The notes under the pieces were generated by a model. The model worked only from the letters and a program-made list of their open reading frames with translations. It did no database searches and had not been told where the DNA came from. Positions 1-5,633 of a DNA stretch of 5,674 nucleotides are shown here, piece by piece. A program made the translations under genes and the position numbers. Within the stretch, counting starts at the first letter, position 1; each line of letters begins with the position of its first letter. The DNA comes from an uncultured bacterium (lineage in GTDB: Bacteria > Cyanobacteriota > Vampirovibrionia > Gastranaerophilales > Gastranaerophilaceae), in NCBI GenBank assembly GCA_937894665.1, contig CALAWF010000024.1, forward strand, positions 1-5,674, in the 5' to 3' direction.

Positions 1-229
1 GTGGATTTTGTGCTTGAACTTGTTGACCTTGAGCAGTAATTGCCGGAGTCTTTAAATATGCCGGCATGAACATATCATTGTCATATGTTGTACCACTTGT
101 TAACGGATTACCATAGTTAAAAACGGAATTAACGTTTGTATTATTTCCAGATATTGCATCCATTGGATTTAATGGAGCTAATGAATTGTTGTTTGTTGCT
201 GATGTAATAGAACTAACTTGTGAAACCAT
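1..229 (-). CDS. Unrecognised N/S/T/Q-rich protein, N-terminal part (runs off left edge)
   Basis: An open frame starts with ATG at 229-227 and stays open for 76 codons to the window edge, so only the N-terminus is visible. The start is supported by a strong Shine-Dalgarno (AGGGAAGG, 245-238 on the minus strand) 8 nt upstream and by a candidate promoter at 275-303. The protein begins MVSQVSSITSATNNN and is rich in Asn, Ser, Thr, Pro and Gln, with the Gln concentrated in the last visible residues (GQQVQAQ). It has no hydrophobic core like a signal peptide and no recognisable motif. Composition suggests a disordered N-terminal region, perhaps ahead of a folded domain outside the window. It is transcribed divergently from the transporter operon. 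I do not recognise the family and assign no function. That it is a real gene is well supported by start, ribosome site and uninterrupted frame. Confidence 0.7.
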   Translation of the reverse strand, partial: MVSQVSSITSATNNNSLAPLNPMDAISGNNTNVNSVFNYGNPLTSGTTYDNDMFMPAYLKTPAITAQGQQVQAQNP

Positions 230-274
230 AATTATAACCTTCCCTAATAAAATAAATTACCTTTAACCTAACCA

Positions 275-303
275 CTTATATAAAGTATTTTTGGATGTGA
301 AAA
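275..303 (-). promoter_or_regulatory. Candidate sigma-70-type promoter for the leftward gene
   Basis: Read on the minus strand there is a -35-like TTTTCA (303-298, 4 of 6 to consensus), a 17-nt spacer and a -10-like TATAAG (280-275, 5 of 6). It would give a leader of roughly 40 nt ahead of the ATG at 229. The region is AT-rich, so chance matches are likely; the spacing and position are the main support. Confidence 0.4.
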
Positions 304-320
304 TTGCCTATAATTTCGAA

Positions 321-340
321 ATGTTAACAAAGTTTAACAT
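321..340. promoter_or_regulatory. Candidate operator: 7-bp perfect dyad over the rightward -35 box
   Basis: ATGTTAA (321-327) and TTAACAT (334-340) form a perfect inverted repeat around a 6-nt spacer. The right arm contains the proposed -35 hexamer (334-339) of the transporter promoter, where a bound dimeric repressor would block RNA polymerase. It lies between two divergent genes, so it could serve either or both. No regulator gene is in the window, and 7-bp A/T-rich palindromes can arise by chance. Confidence 0.35.
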
Positions 341-363
341 ATATAATTAATTTTGCCGATAAT
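334..363 (+). promoter_or_regulatory. Candidate sigma-70-type promoter for the chromate-transporter operon
   Basis: TTAACA (334-339, 5 of 6 to the -35 consensus), an 18-nt spacer and GATAAT (358-363, 5 of 6 to the -10 consensus). Transcription would start near 370, leaving a leader of about 17 nt before the ATG at 387. A perfect TATAAT at 342-347 lies in the spacer but has no plausible -35 partner at 16-18 nt. Confidence 0.4.
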
Positions 364-386
364 AGATTTTATGAGATACTAAAGAT

Positions 387-962
387 ATGGAAAAGTCATT
401 TTGGAGCATATTTAAAACATTTTTCAAAGTTGGAACGCTACTACTTGGCGGTGGATATGTAATCTTGCCGCTTTTGACAAGTGAACTTGTAGATAAAAAA
501 CACTGGATTACATCAGATGAGTTGTGTGAGTTTTACGCCCTTGGTGCCAGCCTTCCTGGGATTATTGCCGCAAATACTGCAATATTTACAGGGCGAAAAC
601 TTTTAGGCAGAAAGGGTGCAATTGCTGCAACGATTGGAATTGTTTTACCGTCATTTTTAGCAATCGTTTTACTTGCTTCAATTTTGAGTGAAATCGTTAA
701 CAAACCAAGTGTTCAACATATCTTTTGGGGTGTTGGAATTGGTGTAATTGCCTTATTATTCCTTGCCGTAAAAGAAATGTGGACAAAGTGTGTTGTGGAT
801 AAATTTTCAATATGTGTTTATCTTGTATGTTTAATTTTAGCGTTTACAAGAGTAATCCCATTGTCGTTAATCGTAATTCTTGCTCTTGTTTCAGGAATTA
901 TTTTCCAAAAGATTAAAGATAAAAGAAACGCTAAAAAGCAGGAAGGAGAAAAACAATGCTAA
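387..962 (+). CDS. chrA: CHR-family chromate transporter, half-size subunit 1
   Basis: This 191-residue protein is an inner-membrane transporter subunit of the CHR (chromate transport) family. Full-length ChrA has two homologous halves of about 190 residues; this is one half, a short-chain CHR protein. Visible family features are the N-terminal glycine motif LLGGGY (19-24), LPGIIAANTA (56-65) and a hydrophobic GAIAATIGIVLPSF segment (77-90). Further hydrophobic stretches lie near 91-101, 112-128, 141-155 and 157-173. The C-terminus is strongly basic (KIKDKRNAKKQ), implying a cytoplasmic tail by the positive-inside rule. The ATG at 387 has only a weak ribosome site. The 3' end overlaps the next gene by 7 nt and contains that gene's Shine-Dalgarno. 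Short-chain CHR pairs such as Bacillus subtilis YwrB/YwrA are known to act together. Chromate export is the family label; the physiological anion cannot be read from the sequence. Confidence 0.9.
   Translation: MEKSFWSIFKTFFKVGTLLLGGGYVILPLLTSELVDKKHWITSDELCEFYALGASLPGIIAANTAIFTGRKLLGRKGAIAATIGIVLPSFLAIVLLASILSEIVNKPSVQHIFWGVGIGVIALLFLAVKEMWTKCVVDKFSICVYLVCLILAFTRVIPLSLIVILALVSGIIFQKIKDKRNAKKQEGEKQC
943..948 (+). promoter_or_regulatory. Strong ribosome binding site of the second transporter gene
   Basis: AAGGAG lies 7 nt before the ATG at 956, inside the last codons of the upstream gene. It fixes the start of the second subunit and suggests translational coupling, giving matched amounts of the two halves. 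Confidence 0.75.
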
Positions 963-1498
963 AACTCCTTGCTCAATTATTTTTACAGTTTTTCCATGTC
1001 GGGGTATTCTCTTTTGGCGGAGGATATGCAACATTACCGTTTTTGTATGATATTGCAGACAAATTCCACTGGTACAGTGCAAAACAGTTAACAGATATGC
1101 TTGCAATTTCATCTATCACCCCAGGACCTGTAGGGGTGAATGTTGCGACATTTGCCGGTTTCACAACCTCTGGAATTTTGGGTTCATTAGTTGCGACAAC
1201 GGCGATAATTTTGCCTTCTTATATCATCGTAACAATAGTTTTTAAAGTTATAGACAAATTCCGTACAAATAGAAATGTCAAAGGGGCAATTAGAGGTTTA
1301 AAACCGGCAGGATGTGCTTTGCTTTCTGCTGTTGGAATAAAATTATTATTCACATCAAACCTACACCTTTTAGGTACCATAATTTTACTTGGCTTTTTAA
1401 TTTTAAGCGTGAAGAAAAAACAAGACCCACTATTTTATCTTGGAATTTCTGCAATATTAGGATTTTTAATCGGTCATTTCAACTGGATTGGGGTTTAA
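956..1498 (+). CDS. chrA: CHR-family chromate transporter, half-size subunit 2
   Basis: This 180-residue membrane protein is the second short-chain CHR subunit. Its family motifs are closer to the usual form than those of its partner: FSFGGGYATLP (18-28), ITPGPVGVNVATFAG (54-68) and GSLVATTAIILPS (76-88). Basic loops follow at about 101-115 and 153-155, with later hydrophobic segments near 118-134, 137-151 and 158-173. Unlike subunit 1 it ends hydrophobically (HFNWIGV) with no basic tail, consistent with the two halves having opposite or offset topologies and forming a heterodimer. The start is set by a strong Shine-Dalgarno and a 7-nt overlap with the upstream gene. Its stop is 24 nt from the convergent stop of the dehydrogenase operon, and no strong terminator is visible between them. 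The substrate is inferred from the family only. Confidence 0.92.
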   Translation: MLKLLAQLFLQFFHVGVFSFGGGYATLPFLYDIADKFHWYSAKQLTDMLAISSITPGPVGVNVATFAGFTTSGILGSLVATTAIILPSYIIVTIVFKVIDKFRTNRNVKGAIRGLKPAGCALLSAVGIKLLFTSNLHLLGTIILLGFLILSVKKKQDPLFYLGISAILGFLIGHFNWIGV

Positions 1499-1522
1499 AA
1501 TTAAAAGTCTGATAGCATCAAA

Positions 1523-2560
1523 TTATGCCCAAGGATTTATTAAGAATTTAATCGCACGCCCTTGGATATGTTCATTCATTGCATATTCGACTTTTTCAAG
1601 CGGAAGGGTATCTGTTATTAGTTTTTCAACTTCCATCTCGCCGGATGCGATATAATCCAATGCCATTCTAAAATATTTTGGAGTATGGTGGAAAACACTC
1701 ATCAATTTTATATCACCATAGTGCATTTTTGTTGTGTCAAAAGTTACTTTTGAACCGGATTTACAACCTCCGAAGAAATGTACTGTTCCCCCAGGTCTTA
1801 CGCATTCAAAAATTTGTTCCCAAATTTCTGGAAGTCCAACACACTCAACCGCAACATCTAGCCCTTTATGTTCATCCGAAAATTCTTTGAAAATTTTGAC
1901 AGGATTAGGATATTTTTTTAAATCAATAATTTCGTCTGCATGAGCAAATTCCTCTGCAGCCTTGAGTTTCATTGGATTTCTACCCGCAACAATTACTCTT
2001 GCACCCATTAGTTTTGCAACCCTTGCAAACATCAAACCGATAGGTCCAATCCCAATAATCCCAACGGTATCGCCTTTTTTAATTCCTGTTCTTTCTGCAC
2101 CGTGAACGACATTAGCTAAAGGTTCGCAAAAAGCTGCTCTTGAAAAAGGTAAGCTGTCAGGCAAATGAAGCATATTCTTTTTTACAATTCTGGCAGGAAC
2201 GGTAATATATTGAGCATAAGCACCGTTTAGCAAATTTAAGTTTTCGCATAAATTGTACTCTTCTCTTTTGCAGTAAAAACATTCTCCACACGGTGCAGAA
2301 TTTGCCGCAACGACTCTATCGCCGACTTTGAACCCTTCTACATTACGTCCGACACGTTCAACTATTCCGGAGAATTCATGCCCAAAACCGGATGGAATTT
2401 CTTTAATCAACACCGGATGACCACGTCTGAATGTTTTGACATCTGTTCCGCAAGTCAAAGCTGCCATAATTTTTACAACAACTTCGCCTTCTTCCGGAGG
2501 TTTAACCATTACTTCTTCAAATCTTATGTCTTTTGGACCGTAATATTGTATAGCTTTCAT
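1523..2560 (-). CDS. Zinc-dependent medium-chain alcohol/polyol dehydrogenase (NADP-type pocket suspected)
   Basis: A 345-residue cytosolic medium-chain dehydrogenase of the sorbitol/threonine dehydrogenase type. Catalytic zinc ligands are visible as C37 (LTCGTD), H61-E62 (FGHEF) and E146 (FCEPLAN). The structural zinc site is complete, C91-x2-C94-x2-C97-x7-C105. The Rossmann fold has GIGPIG (170-175). The second beta strand ends in VAGRN (191-195) where NAD-dependent relatives carry an Asp, so G193-R194 suggests NADP(H); this is inference. The gene is second in its operon: the ATG at 2560 lies 12 nt after the upstream stop, with AAGGAA (2571-2566) as Shine-Dalgarno in that gap. Length is normal for the family. 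The reaction is oxidation of a secondary alcohol, polyol or sugar phosphate, or the reverse reduction. The sequence does not allow a choice among sorbitol, threonine, galactitol-phosphate and similar substrates. Confidence 0.88.
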   Translation of the reverse strand: MKAIQYYGPKDIRFEEVMVKPPEEGEVVVKIMAALTCGTDVKTFRRGHPVLIKEIPSGFGHEFSGIVERVGRNVEGFKVGDRVVAANSAPCGECFYCKREEYNLCENLNLLNGAYAQYITVPARIVKKNMLHLPDSLPFSRAAFCEPLANVVHGAERTGIKKGDTVGIIGIGPIGLMFARVAKLMGARVIVAGRNPMKLKAAEEFAHADEIIDLKKYPNPVKIFKEFSDEHKGLDVAVECVGLPEIWEQIFECVRPGGTVHFFGGCKSGSKVTFDTTKMHYGDIKLMSVFHHTPKYFRMALDYIASGEMEVEKLITDTLPLEKVEYAMNEHIQGRAIKFLINPWA

Positions 2561-2572
2561 TTATTTTCCTTA

Positions 2573-3556
2573 TTAATTTGCAACTTTTATGTATGCTTTT
2601 AAAATTTTGTTTTCAAGAGTGTCGTTGATTGCTTTTTGAACATTGTCTAACGGATATTCAGTAGAAAGTCCGCCAACTTTTACCTCTTTATTTTTTAATA
2701 GTTCATATGAATCTCTTAAATCCGCAGGGGATGGAGAGTAACTTCCAAGAACCGTTAATTCTCTATAATAAATTTCATTGTTTGCATAACCCATATTCTG
2801 TGGAGTGCTTGAAAATACCAAGATTTTTCCACCATCTCGAACATATTTTAACGCTGTAGGAATAGCTTTATCTGAACCTGAGGTCATAAATACTCCGTCA
2901 GCTTTTATACTTTCGCACATTTCAGTTACATTGAATGCTTCAATGCCAAGACTTTTCAAAAGTTCAACACGAGATGAAATCAAATCGCATCCGACAACAT
3001 TCATTCCGAAGGCTTTTAACGCTTGTGCCATAAGGATTCCGATAGAACCTAAGCCTATAACTAAAGCGGTAGAATGTTCTCTTAGGTTTGCACGTTTAAC
3101 CGCACGAATACAACATCCCAAAGGTTCATAGAATGCAGCTTCAGCGTTGGTTAAATTTTGAGGTTTTAGATAGGCAACATTTTTCAAATGTTCTTCTGAA
3201 ACAAAAACAAGTTCGCTAAATCCCCCTGGGCGAATGTTTGTTTCTTTGAAATGTCGGCACATAGAAACATTGCCATTCTTGCAGTATTCGCATTTGCCGC
3301 ACGGAATATGGTGAGAAGTGATAATTGTATCGCCAACTTTGAAATCTGTGTCAGAATCAATTTCAACAATAGATGCAACAATTTCGTGTCCTAAAACCGT
3401 TCCTTGTTTTGCTAAATGTTGGGTAAGTTTTACAATATCAGAACCGCAAAGTCCGCAGCCAAGAACCTTGACTAATGCCCCTTTACGCCCATCTAACTTT
3501 TCATCTTCTCTATTTTTTATAACAAGAATATCTTTTTCTATTTCTGCAACTTTCAT
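2573..3556 (-). CDS. Zinc-dependent medium-chain alcohol/polyol dehydrogenase (NAD-type pocket)
   Basis: A 327-residue medium-chain dehydrogenase, slightly short for the family (about 340-350), clearly different from the downstream one and not a recent duplicate. Catalytic zinc ligands are C37 (GLCGSD), H57-E58 (LGHEI) and E144 (FYEPLG). The structural zinc motif C86-x2-C89-x2-C92-x7-C100 is intact. The nucleotide-binding loop is GLGSIG (168-173), and D191 (VVGCDL) sits at the end of the second strand, the usual mark of NAD(H) use. A GSYSPSPADL segment (271-280) precedes the C-terminal helix, as in sorbitol/threonine-dehydrogenase-like proteins. It is first in a two-gene operon. The ATG at 3556 has GTGAGG 4 nt upstream, a short spacing, and a candidate extended -10 promoter just before it. 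Substrate unknown. Pairing with a second dehydrogenase suggests a sugar-alcohol oxidation/reduction route, but no kinase or transporter next door supports one. Confidence 0.87.
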   Translation of the reverse strand: MKVAEIEKDILVIKNREDEKLDGRKGALVKVLGCGLCGSDIVKLTQHLAKQGTVLGHEIVASIVEIDSDTDFKVGDTIITSHHIPCGKCEYCKNGNVSMCRHFKETNIRPGGFSELVFVSEEHLKNVAYLKPQNLTNAEAAFYEPLGCCIRAVKRANLREHSTALVIGLGSIGILMAQALKAFGMNVVGCDLISSRVELLKSLGIEAFNVTEMCESIKADGVFMTSGSDKAIPTALKYVRDGGKILVFSSTPQNMGYANNEIYYRELTVLGSYSPSPADLRDSYELLKNKEVKVGGLSTEYPLDNVQKAINDTLENKILKAYIKVAN

Positions 3557-3578
3557 ATCGCCTCACTCTTTCACCCTG

Positions 3579-3587
3579 ATTTTAGCA
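3579..3587 (-). promoter_or_regulatory. Candidate extended -10 promoter for the dehydrogenase operon
   Basis: On the minus strand TGC directly precedes TAAAAT (3587-3579), an extended -10 box with 5 of 6 matches in the hexamer. The hexamer about 17 nt upstream is poor, which is usual for extended -10 promoters. Transcription would begin near 3572, some 16 nt before the ATG. Confidence 0.4.
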
Positions 3588-3616
3588 CAAATGAGGAAAT
3601 AGATGAAGAAGTTCGA

Positions 3617-3652
3617 TAAAGGCAATAAGGAATAGGGAAATAAGGGAATAGG
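3617..3652. repeat. Degenerate octamer repeat tract A (TAAGGGAA-like)
   Basis: Four and a half short units of 9, 7, 8 and 8 nt each begin with TA and carry a run of G: TAAAGGCAA (3617-3625), TAAGGAA (3626-3632), TAGGGAAA (3633-3640), TAAGGGAA (3641-3648), then TAGG. The tract is followed by a T6 run (3653-3658). It is non-coding and lies upstream of the dehydrogenase promoter. Confidence 0.55.
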
Positions 3653-3659
3653 TTTTTTA

Positions 3660-3696
3660 AAAGTCTATAGGTCAAATAAGTTGATAAGTCTATAAG
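3660..3696. repeat. Degenerate octamer repeat tract B (TAAGTCTA-like)
   Basis: Units start at 3660, 3668, 3677, 3685 and 3693. The clearest are TAAGTTGA (3677-3684) and TAAGTCTA (3685-3692), followed by TAAG. AAGTCTATA occurs exactly twice (3661-3669 and 3686-3694), 25 nt apart. The tract ends in a T6 run (3697-3702). Same period and TAAG-like core as the flanking tracts, but different unit sequence. Confidence 0.6.
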
Positions 3697-3705
3697 TTTT
3701 TTACA

Positions 3706-3734
3706 AGAGGCATTAAGGCACTATGGCACTAAGG
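3706..3734. repeat. Degenerate octamer repeat tract C (TAAGGCAC-like)
   Basis: Three and a half units in strict 8-nt register: AGAGGCAT (3706-3713), TAAGGCAC (3714-3721), TATGGCAC (3722-3729), then TAAGG. GGCAYTA recurs at 3709, 3717 and 3725. A T5 run follows (3735-3739). This is the most regular of the three tracts. Confidence 0.65.
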
Positions 3735-3757
3735 TTTTTATGTATATCATTATGTAG

Positions 3758-3847
3758 GTTGGGGTTTCTCCACCAACGTTAAATGGACTACTTCGAATGC
3801 TGTATTTGCTCAGGAGGGAAATGTCGTGTTTTATTTACTCCTCCAAC
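3758..3847. repeat. Palindromic intergenic element of about 90 bp
   Basis: The region has two stem-loops with closely related 3' arms. The first is GTTGGGG (3758-3764), a TTTCT loop and CCACCAAC (3770-3777), with one bulged A. The second is GGAGG (3813-3817) with CCTCC (3840-3844), extended by AAAT/ATTT across a small internal loop. CCACCAACGTTAA (3770-3782) recurs as CCTCCAACGTAA (3840-3851). The outermost arms GTTGGGG and CCTCCAAC can also pair, enclosing the whole element. There is no T-run after the stems on either strand, so a standard intrinsic terminator is unlikely, although the element sits just past the bioC stop. It resembles, from memory, widespread palindromic repeats beginning GTAGGTTGGG; that link is untested. 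Confidence 0.5.
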
Positions 3848-3851
3848 GTAA

Positions 3852-4592
3852 CTATCCCTTTTGGGCAATTATGATGATTGGTGAATAGGTCAACTTTGCA
3901 TTTGGATATTTTTTTGTGTATTTGTCGCAAAATTCTTTCACCTTTGTAATTGTCCAAGTCTTTTCGGATAGCGAATTTACTCCCGTTTTTTTCATATGAG
4001 CCAAAAGTTCCAGCGGAGTTTTGAATTTTAATTCTTCTGAAAATTGCTCACTATATAAAATTTTAAATCCCTCAACTTTCAAGATTTTTTCTATCTCTTC
4101 TTGAGTTCTGTATTGCAGACTTAGTCCGGTTAAATCTGTGATTTCTTTAAAATTATTCGGTGAAAAAGTTGAGAATGCTAAAATCCCTTCATTTTTTAGG
4201 TTCGATTTAATTGTTTGAATTGCTTTTTCAAGAGAAGGAAACCACTGAAACATTGCATTTGAAACTATCAAGTCGGCTTTTTTGGTTGGTTTGATTTTAA
4301 GAGCATTTCCGCAATAAAAAGTCGATTGTGGAATGAATTTTTGAACATAACTTTTTGATTTTTCAACCAAGTCGTTTGCCAAGTAGTTTTTAAAATTCAA
4401 TTCTCTAGCCAGTTGTTTTGTCAAAACTCCTGTTCCGGAACCAAGTTCTAAAACATTTTCAAAAGTTTTTGAAATTTTGGTCAATTCAATCACCATTTTC
4501 ATTGCCATCAACATCTGGACTGTGGCATTTTGGTCGTAATCTTGCATACTTTTTTCAAATTGTTTTTTTATGTGTTTATTGTCTATTTGCAT
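3852..4592 (-). CDS. bioC: Malonyl-ACP O-methyltransferase BioC
   Basis: A 246-residue cytosolic SAM-dependent methyltransferase, the usual BioC length. BioC methylates the free carboxyl of malonyl-ACP, disguising it so that fatty-acid synthesis can extend it to pimeloyl-ACP methyl ester. SAM motif I is VLELGSGTGVLT (47-58), an acidic strand-2 residue is D74 (ANDL), and motif III/post-I is ADLIVSNAMFQWF (106-118). The later HMKKTGVNSLS stretch (199-209) resembles the BioC-specific 'lKxTGvNal' segment that separates it from generic methyltransferases. The start ATG at 4592 overlaps the end of bioG by 10 nt. Its own ribosome site is weak (GGGATG about 11 nt upstream), so coupled translation from bioG is likely. 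Direct linkage to bioG and a bioF remnant strongly supports the biotin role. No strong intrinsic terminator follows. Confidence 0.9.
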   Translation of the reverse strand: MQIDNKHIKKQFEKSMQDYDQNATVQMLMAMKMVIELTKISKTFENVLELGSGTGVLTKQLARELNFKNYLANDLVEKSKSYVQKFIPQSTFYCGNALKIKPTKKADLIVSNAMFQWFPSLEKAIQTIKSNLKNEGILAFSTFSPNNFKEITDLTGLSLQYRTQEEIEKILKVEGFKILYSEQFSEELKFKTPLELLAHMKKTGVNSLSEKTWTITKVKEFCDKYTKKYPNAKLTYSPIIIIAQKG

Positions 4593-5254
4593 TCTAAAAA
4601 TTCATCCCAACTTGAATAATGGTAGAACGGGAAATGACCGTATGGTATTTTCAAAACTTTTACGGTGTTTTTGTTGTGGCTTGCGATTTGATTTTTTGGA
4701 GGAATAATTTTGTCAAATTCACTCACAATTGCAAAATTATAAAATTCCTTAGTCGTAATTTCTTTCTGTTCCTTGATTTCAGAGTATAAGTTTTCTAATT
4801 CTGATACTCTGTTTTCAATTGTTCGCTCTACTGGTGTTTTTTCGTATTTTTGAAATTCTTCTTCTGTTTGGAAAACGTTTTTATAAAATTTCCCTTCCAA
4901 ACCAATTTTGGCATGTTTTAGGGTTAATTCAAACATTTTAACCGGAATTCCGAATTCATTATCCACCGGTGAAATTGTTCCGTTTATTGCCATTTTGTAT
5001 TCAAAATCTGTAAATATATCTTTTAACAAATTAGCCACAAACACTCCCATAGACCAAGTTATGAGAAATTTGTGTTTGTATTGGTTTATGTTTTTTAACT
5101 CTTGCGGAATTTCAAAATTATTGTAGTCATAAACAAAAAGCACGTCATAATTGTTGCATTGCAAGAATTTGAACGGTTTTTCATCAAAACTCCAGCCTGC
5201 AAAAAATACGATTAGATTTTCATTATTCTGGTTGTTTAGCCAACAAGACTTCAT
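4583..5254 (-). CDS. bioG: Pimeloyl-ACP methyl ester esterase BioG (DUF452-type alpha/beta hydrolase)
   Basis: A 223-residue alpha/beta hydrolase matching the BioG type. It would cleave the methyl ester of pimeloyl-ACP, ending elongation and releasing substrate for BioF. Numbered from the ATG chosen here, the nucleophile elbow is TWSMGV (S68), the likely acid is D181 (SEFDKIIPP), and the catalytic His is H207 (YGHFPF), a full Ser-Asp-His triad. The N-terminal LIVFFAGWSFDEKPF region (14-28) is typical of BioG, with GW near the oxyanion area. A TTG at 5257 would add one residue, but the ATG at 5254 is preferred because AAGGAG (5267-5262) sits 7 nt before it. The gene overlaps the bioF fragment by 32 nt and bioC by 10 nt. 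BioG is one of several interchangeable esterases (BioH, BioK, BioJ and others); the DUF452-like sequence and bioC linkage favour BioG. Confidence 0.87.
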   Translation of the reverse strand: MKSCWLNNQNNENLIVFFAGWSFDEKPFKFLQCNNYDVLFVYDYNNFEIPQELKNINQYKHKFLITWSMGVFVANLLKDIFTDFEYKMAINGTISPVDNEFGIPVKMFELTLKHAKIGLEGKFYKNVFQTEEEFQKYEKTPVERTIENRVSELENLYSEIKEQKEITTKEFYNFAIVSEFDKIIPPKNQIASHNKNTVKVLKIPYGHFPFYHYSSWDEFLECK

Positions 5255-5633
5255 CAATTTTCTCCTTCAAAATTTGTAATTCGTTTTCTTCAATTTCGGA
5301 TGTCAAAGATAATCTTAATCTTGAAGTCCCAACAGGCACGGTCGGAGGACGAATTGGAAGTGTGAAATATCCATTATGGAATAAAACTTCGCATAAATCC
5401 ACTGTATCTTTGTTGTCCCCGATAATAACAGGAATTATGTGGCTTTCACTTCCAAATTTCTTAGCAATAGAAAGCATTCTTTCCCTTTTGGGTTTTGTTG
5501 TTGGAAATTTATTTTCAATAATCCATTTTGAAAACGCTATATTTATAGGTGGCAAAGCGGTTGAAAAGATGAATGAGCGGGATTTATTAATTAAAAAATC
5601 AATCAAAATTAAAAATAAATTTTTACATAACAA
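5223..5633 (-). pseudogene. bioF: C-terminal third of 8-amino-7-oxononanoate synthase (BioF), 5' part missing
   Basis: Intact BioF is a PLP enzyme of about 380-390 residues that condenses pimeloyl-ACP with L-alanine. Here the frame is only 136 codons, from a TTG at 5633. Recognisable BioF sequence starts around IDFLINKSRS (residues 11-20, near 5603) and continues through FIFSTALPP (21-29), GSESHIIPVIIGDN (61-74) and IRPPTVPVGTSRLRLSLT (94-111). The PLP-binding Lys motif and the whole catalytic large domain are absent. Upstream the frame meets three consecutive TAA codons (from 5639 leftwards on the minus strand), and the last ~70 nt of the window are nearly pure A/T with no BioF-like reading in another frame. 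Alternatives are a real deletion or insertion junction, or a faulty sequence end. The retained C-terminus overlaps bioG normally, so the cluster was probably once bioF-bioG-bioC. Confidence 0.75.
5262..5267 (-). promoter_or_regulatory. Ribosome binding site deciding the bioG start
   Basis: AAGGAG on the minus strand lies 7 nt before the ATG at 5254 and only 4 nt before the alternative TTG at 5257, so it favours the ATG. It is inside the 3' coding part of the bioF remnant, suggesting bioG was originally translated from a bioF-led transcript. Confidence 0.7.

Noticed and set aside
231..236. TATAAT on the minus strand directly before the leftward ATG
   Set aside because: It lies between the ribosome site and the start codon, so it cannot serve as the promoter for that start.
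309..314. Perfect TATAAT at 309-314, and another at 342-347, as rightward -10 boxes
   Set aside because: Neither has a convincing -35 hexamer at 16-18 nt; the 334-363 combination fits better.
1499..1522. TGATagcATCA hairpin (1508-1518) between the convergent stops as a shared terminator
   Set aside because: Only a 4-bp A/T-rich stem; too weak to support, though termination somewhere here is expected.
2805..3131. Open frame of 108 codons on the plus strand opposite the first dehydrogenase
   Set aside because: Fully antisense to a conserved coding region, no recognisable motif and no supporting ribosome site.
3318..3602. Open frame on the plus strand over the 5' end of the first dehydrogenase
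   Set aside because: Mirror of the conserved zinc-dehydrogenase N-terminus; no independent evidence.
3617..3734. Octamer tracts considered as a CRISPR array
   Set aside because: Units are 7-9 nt with no conserved longer repeat and no regular unique spacers, and there are no cas genes.
3813..3844. GGAGG/CCTCC stem considered as the bioC intrinsic terminator
   Set aside because: The loop is long, the stem is interrupted, and no T-run follows on the minus strand.
3765..3851. Short minus-strand reading through the palindromic element as a small gene or decayed coding remnant
   Set aside because: Stop codons interrupt it within about 20 codons and there is no ribosome site; the palindromes explain the sequence better.
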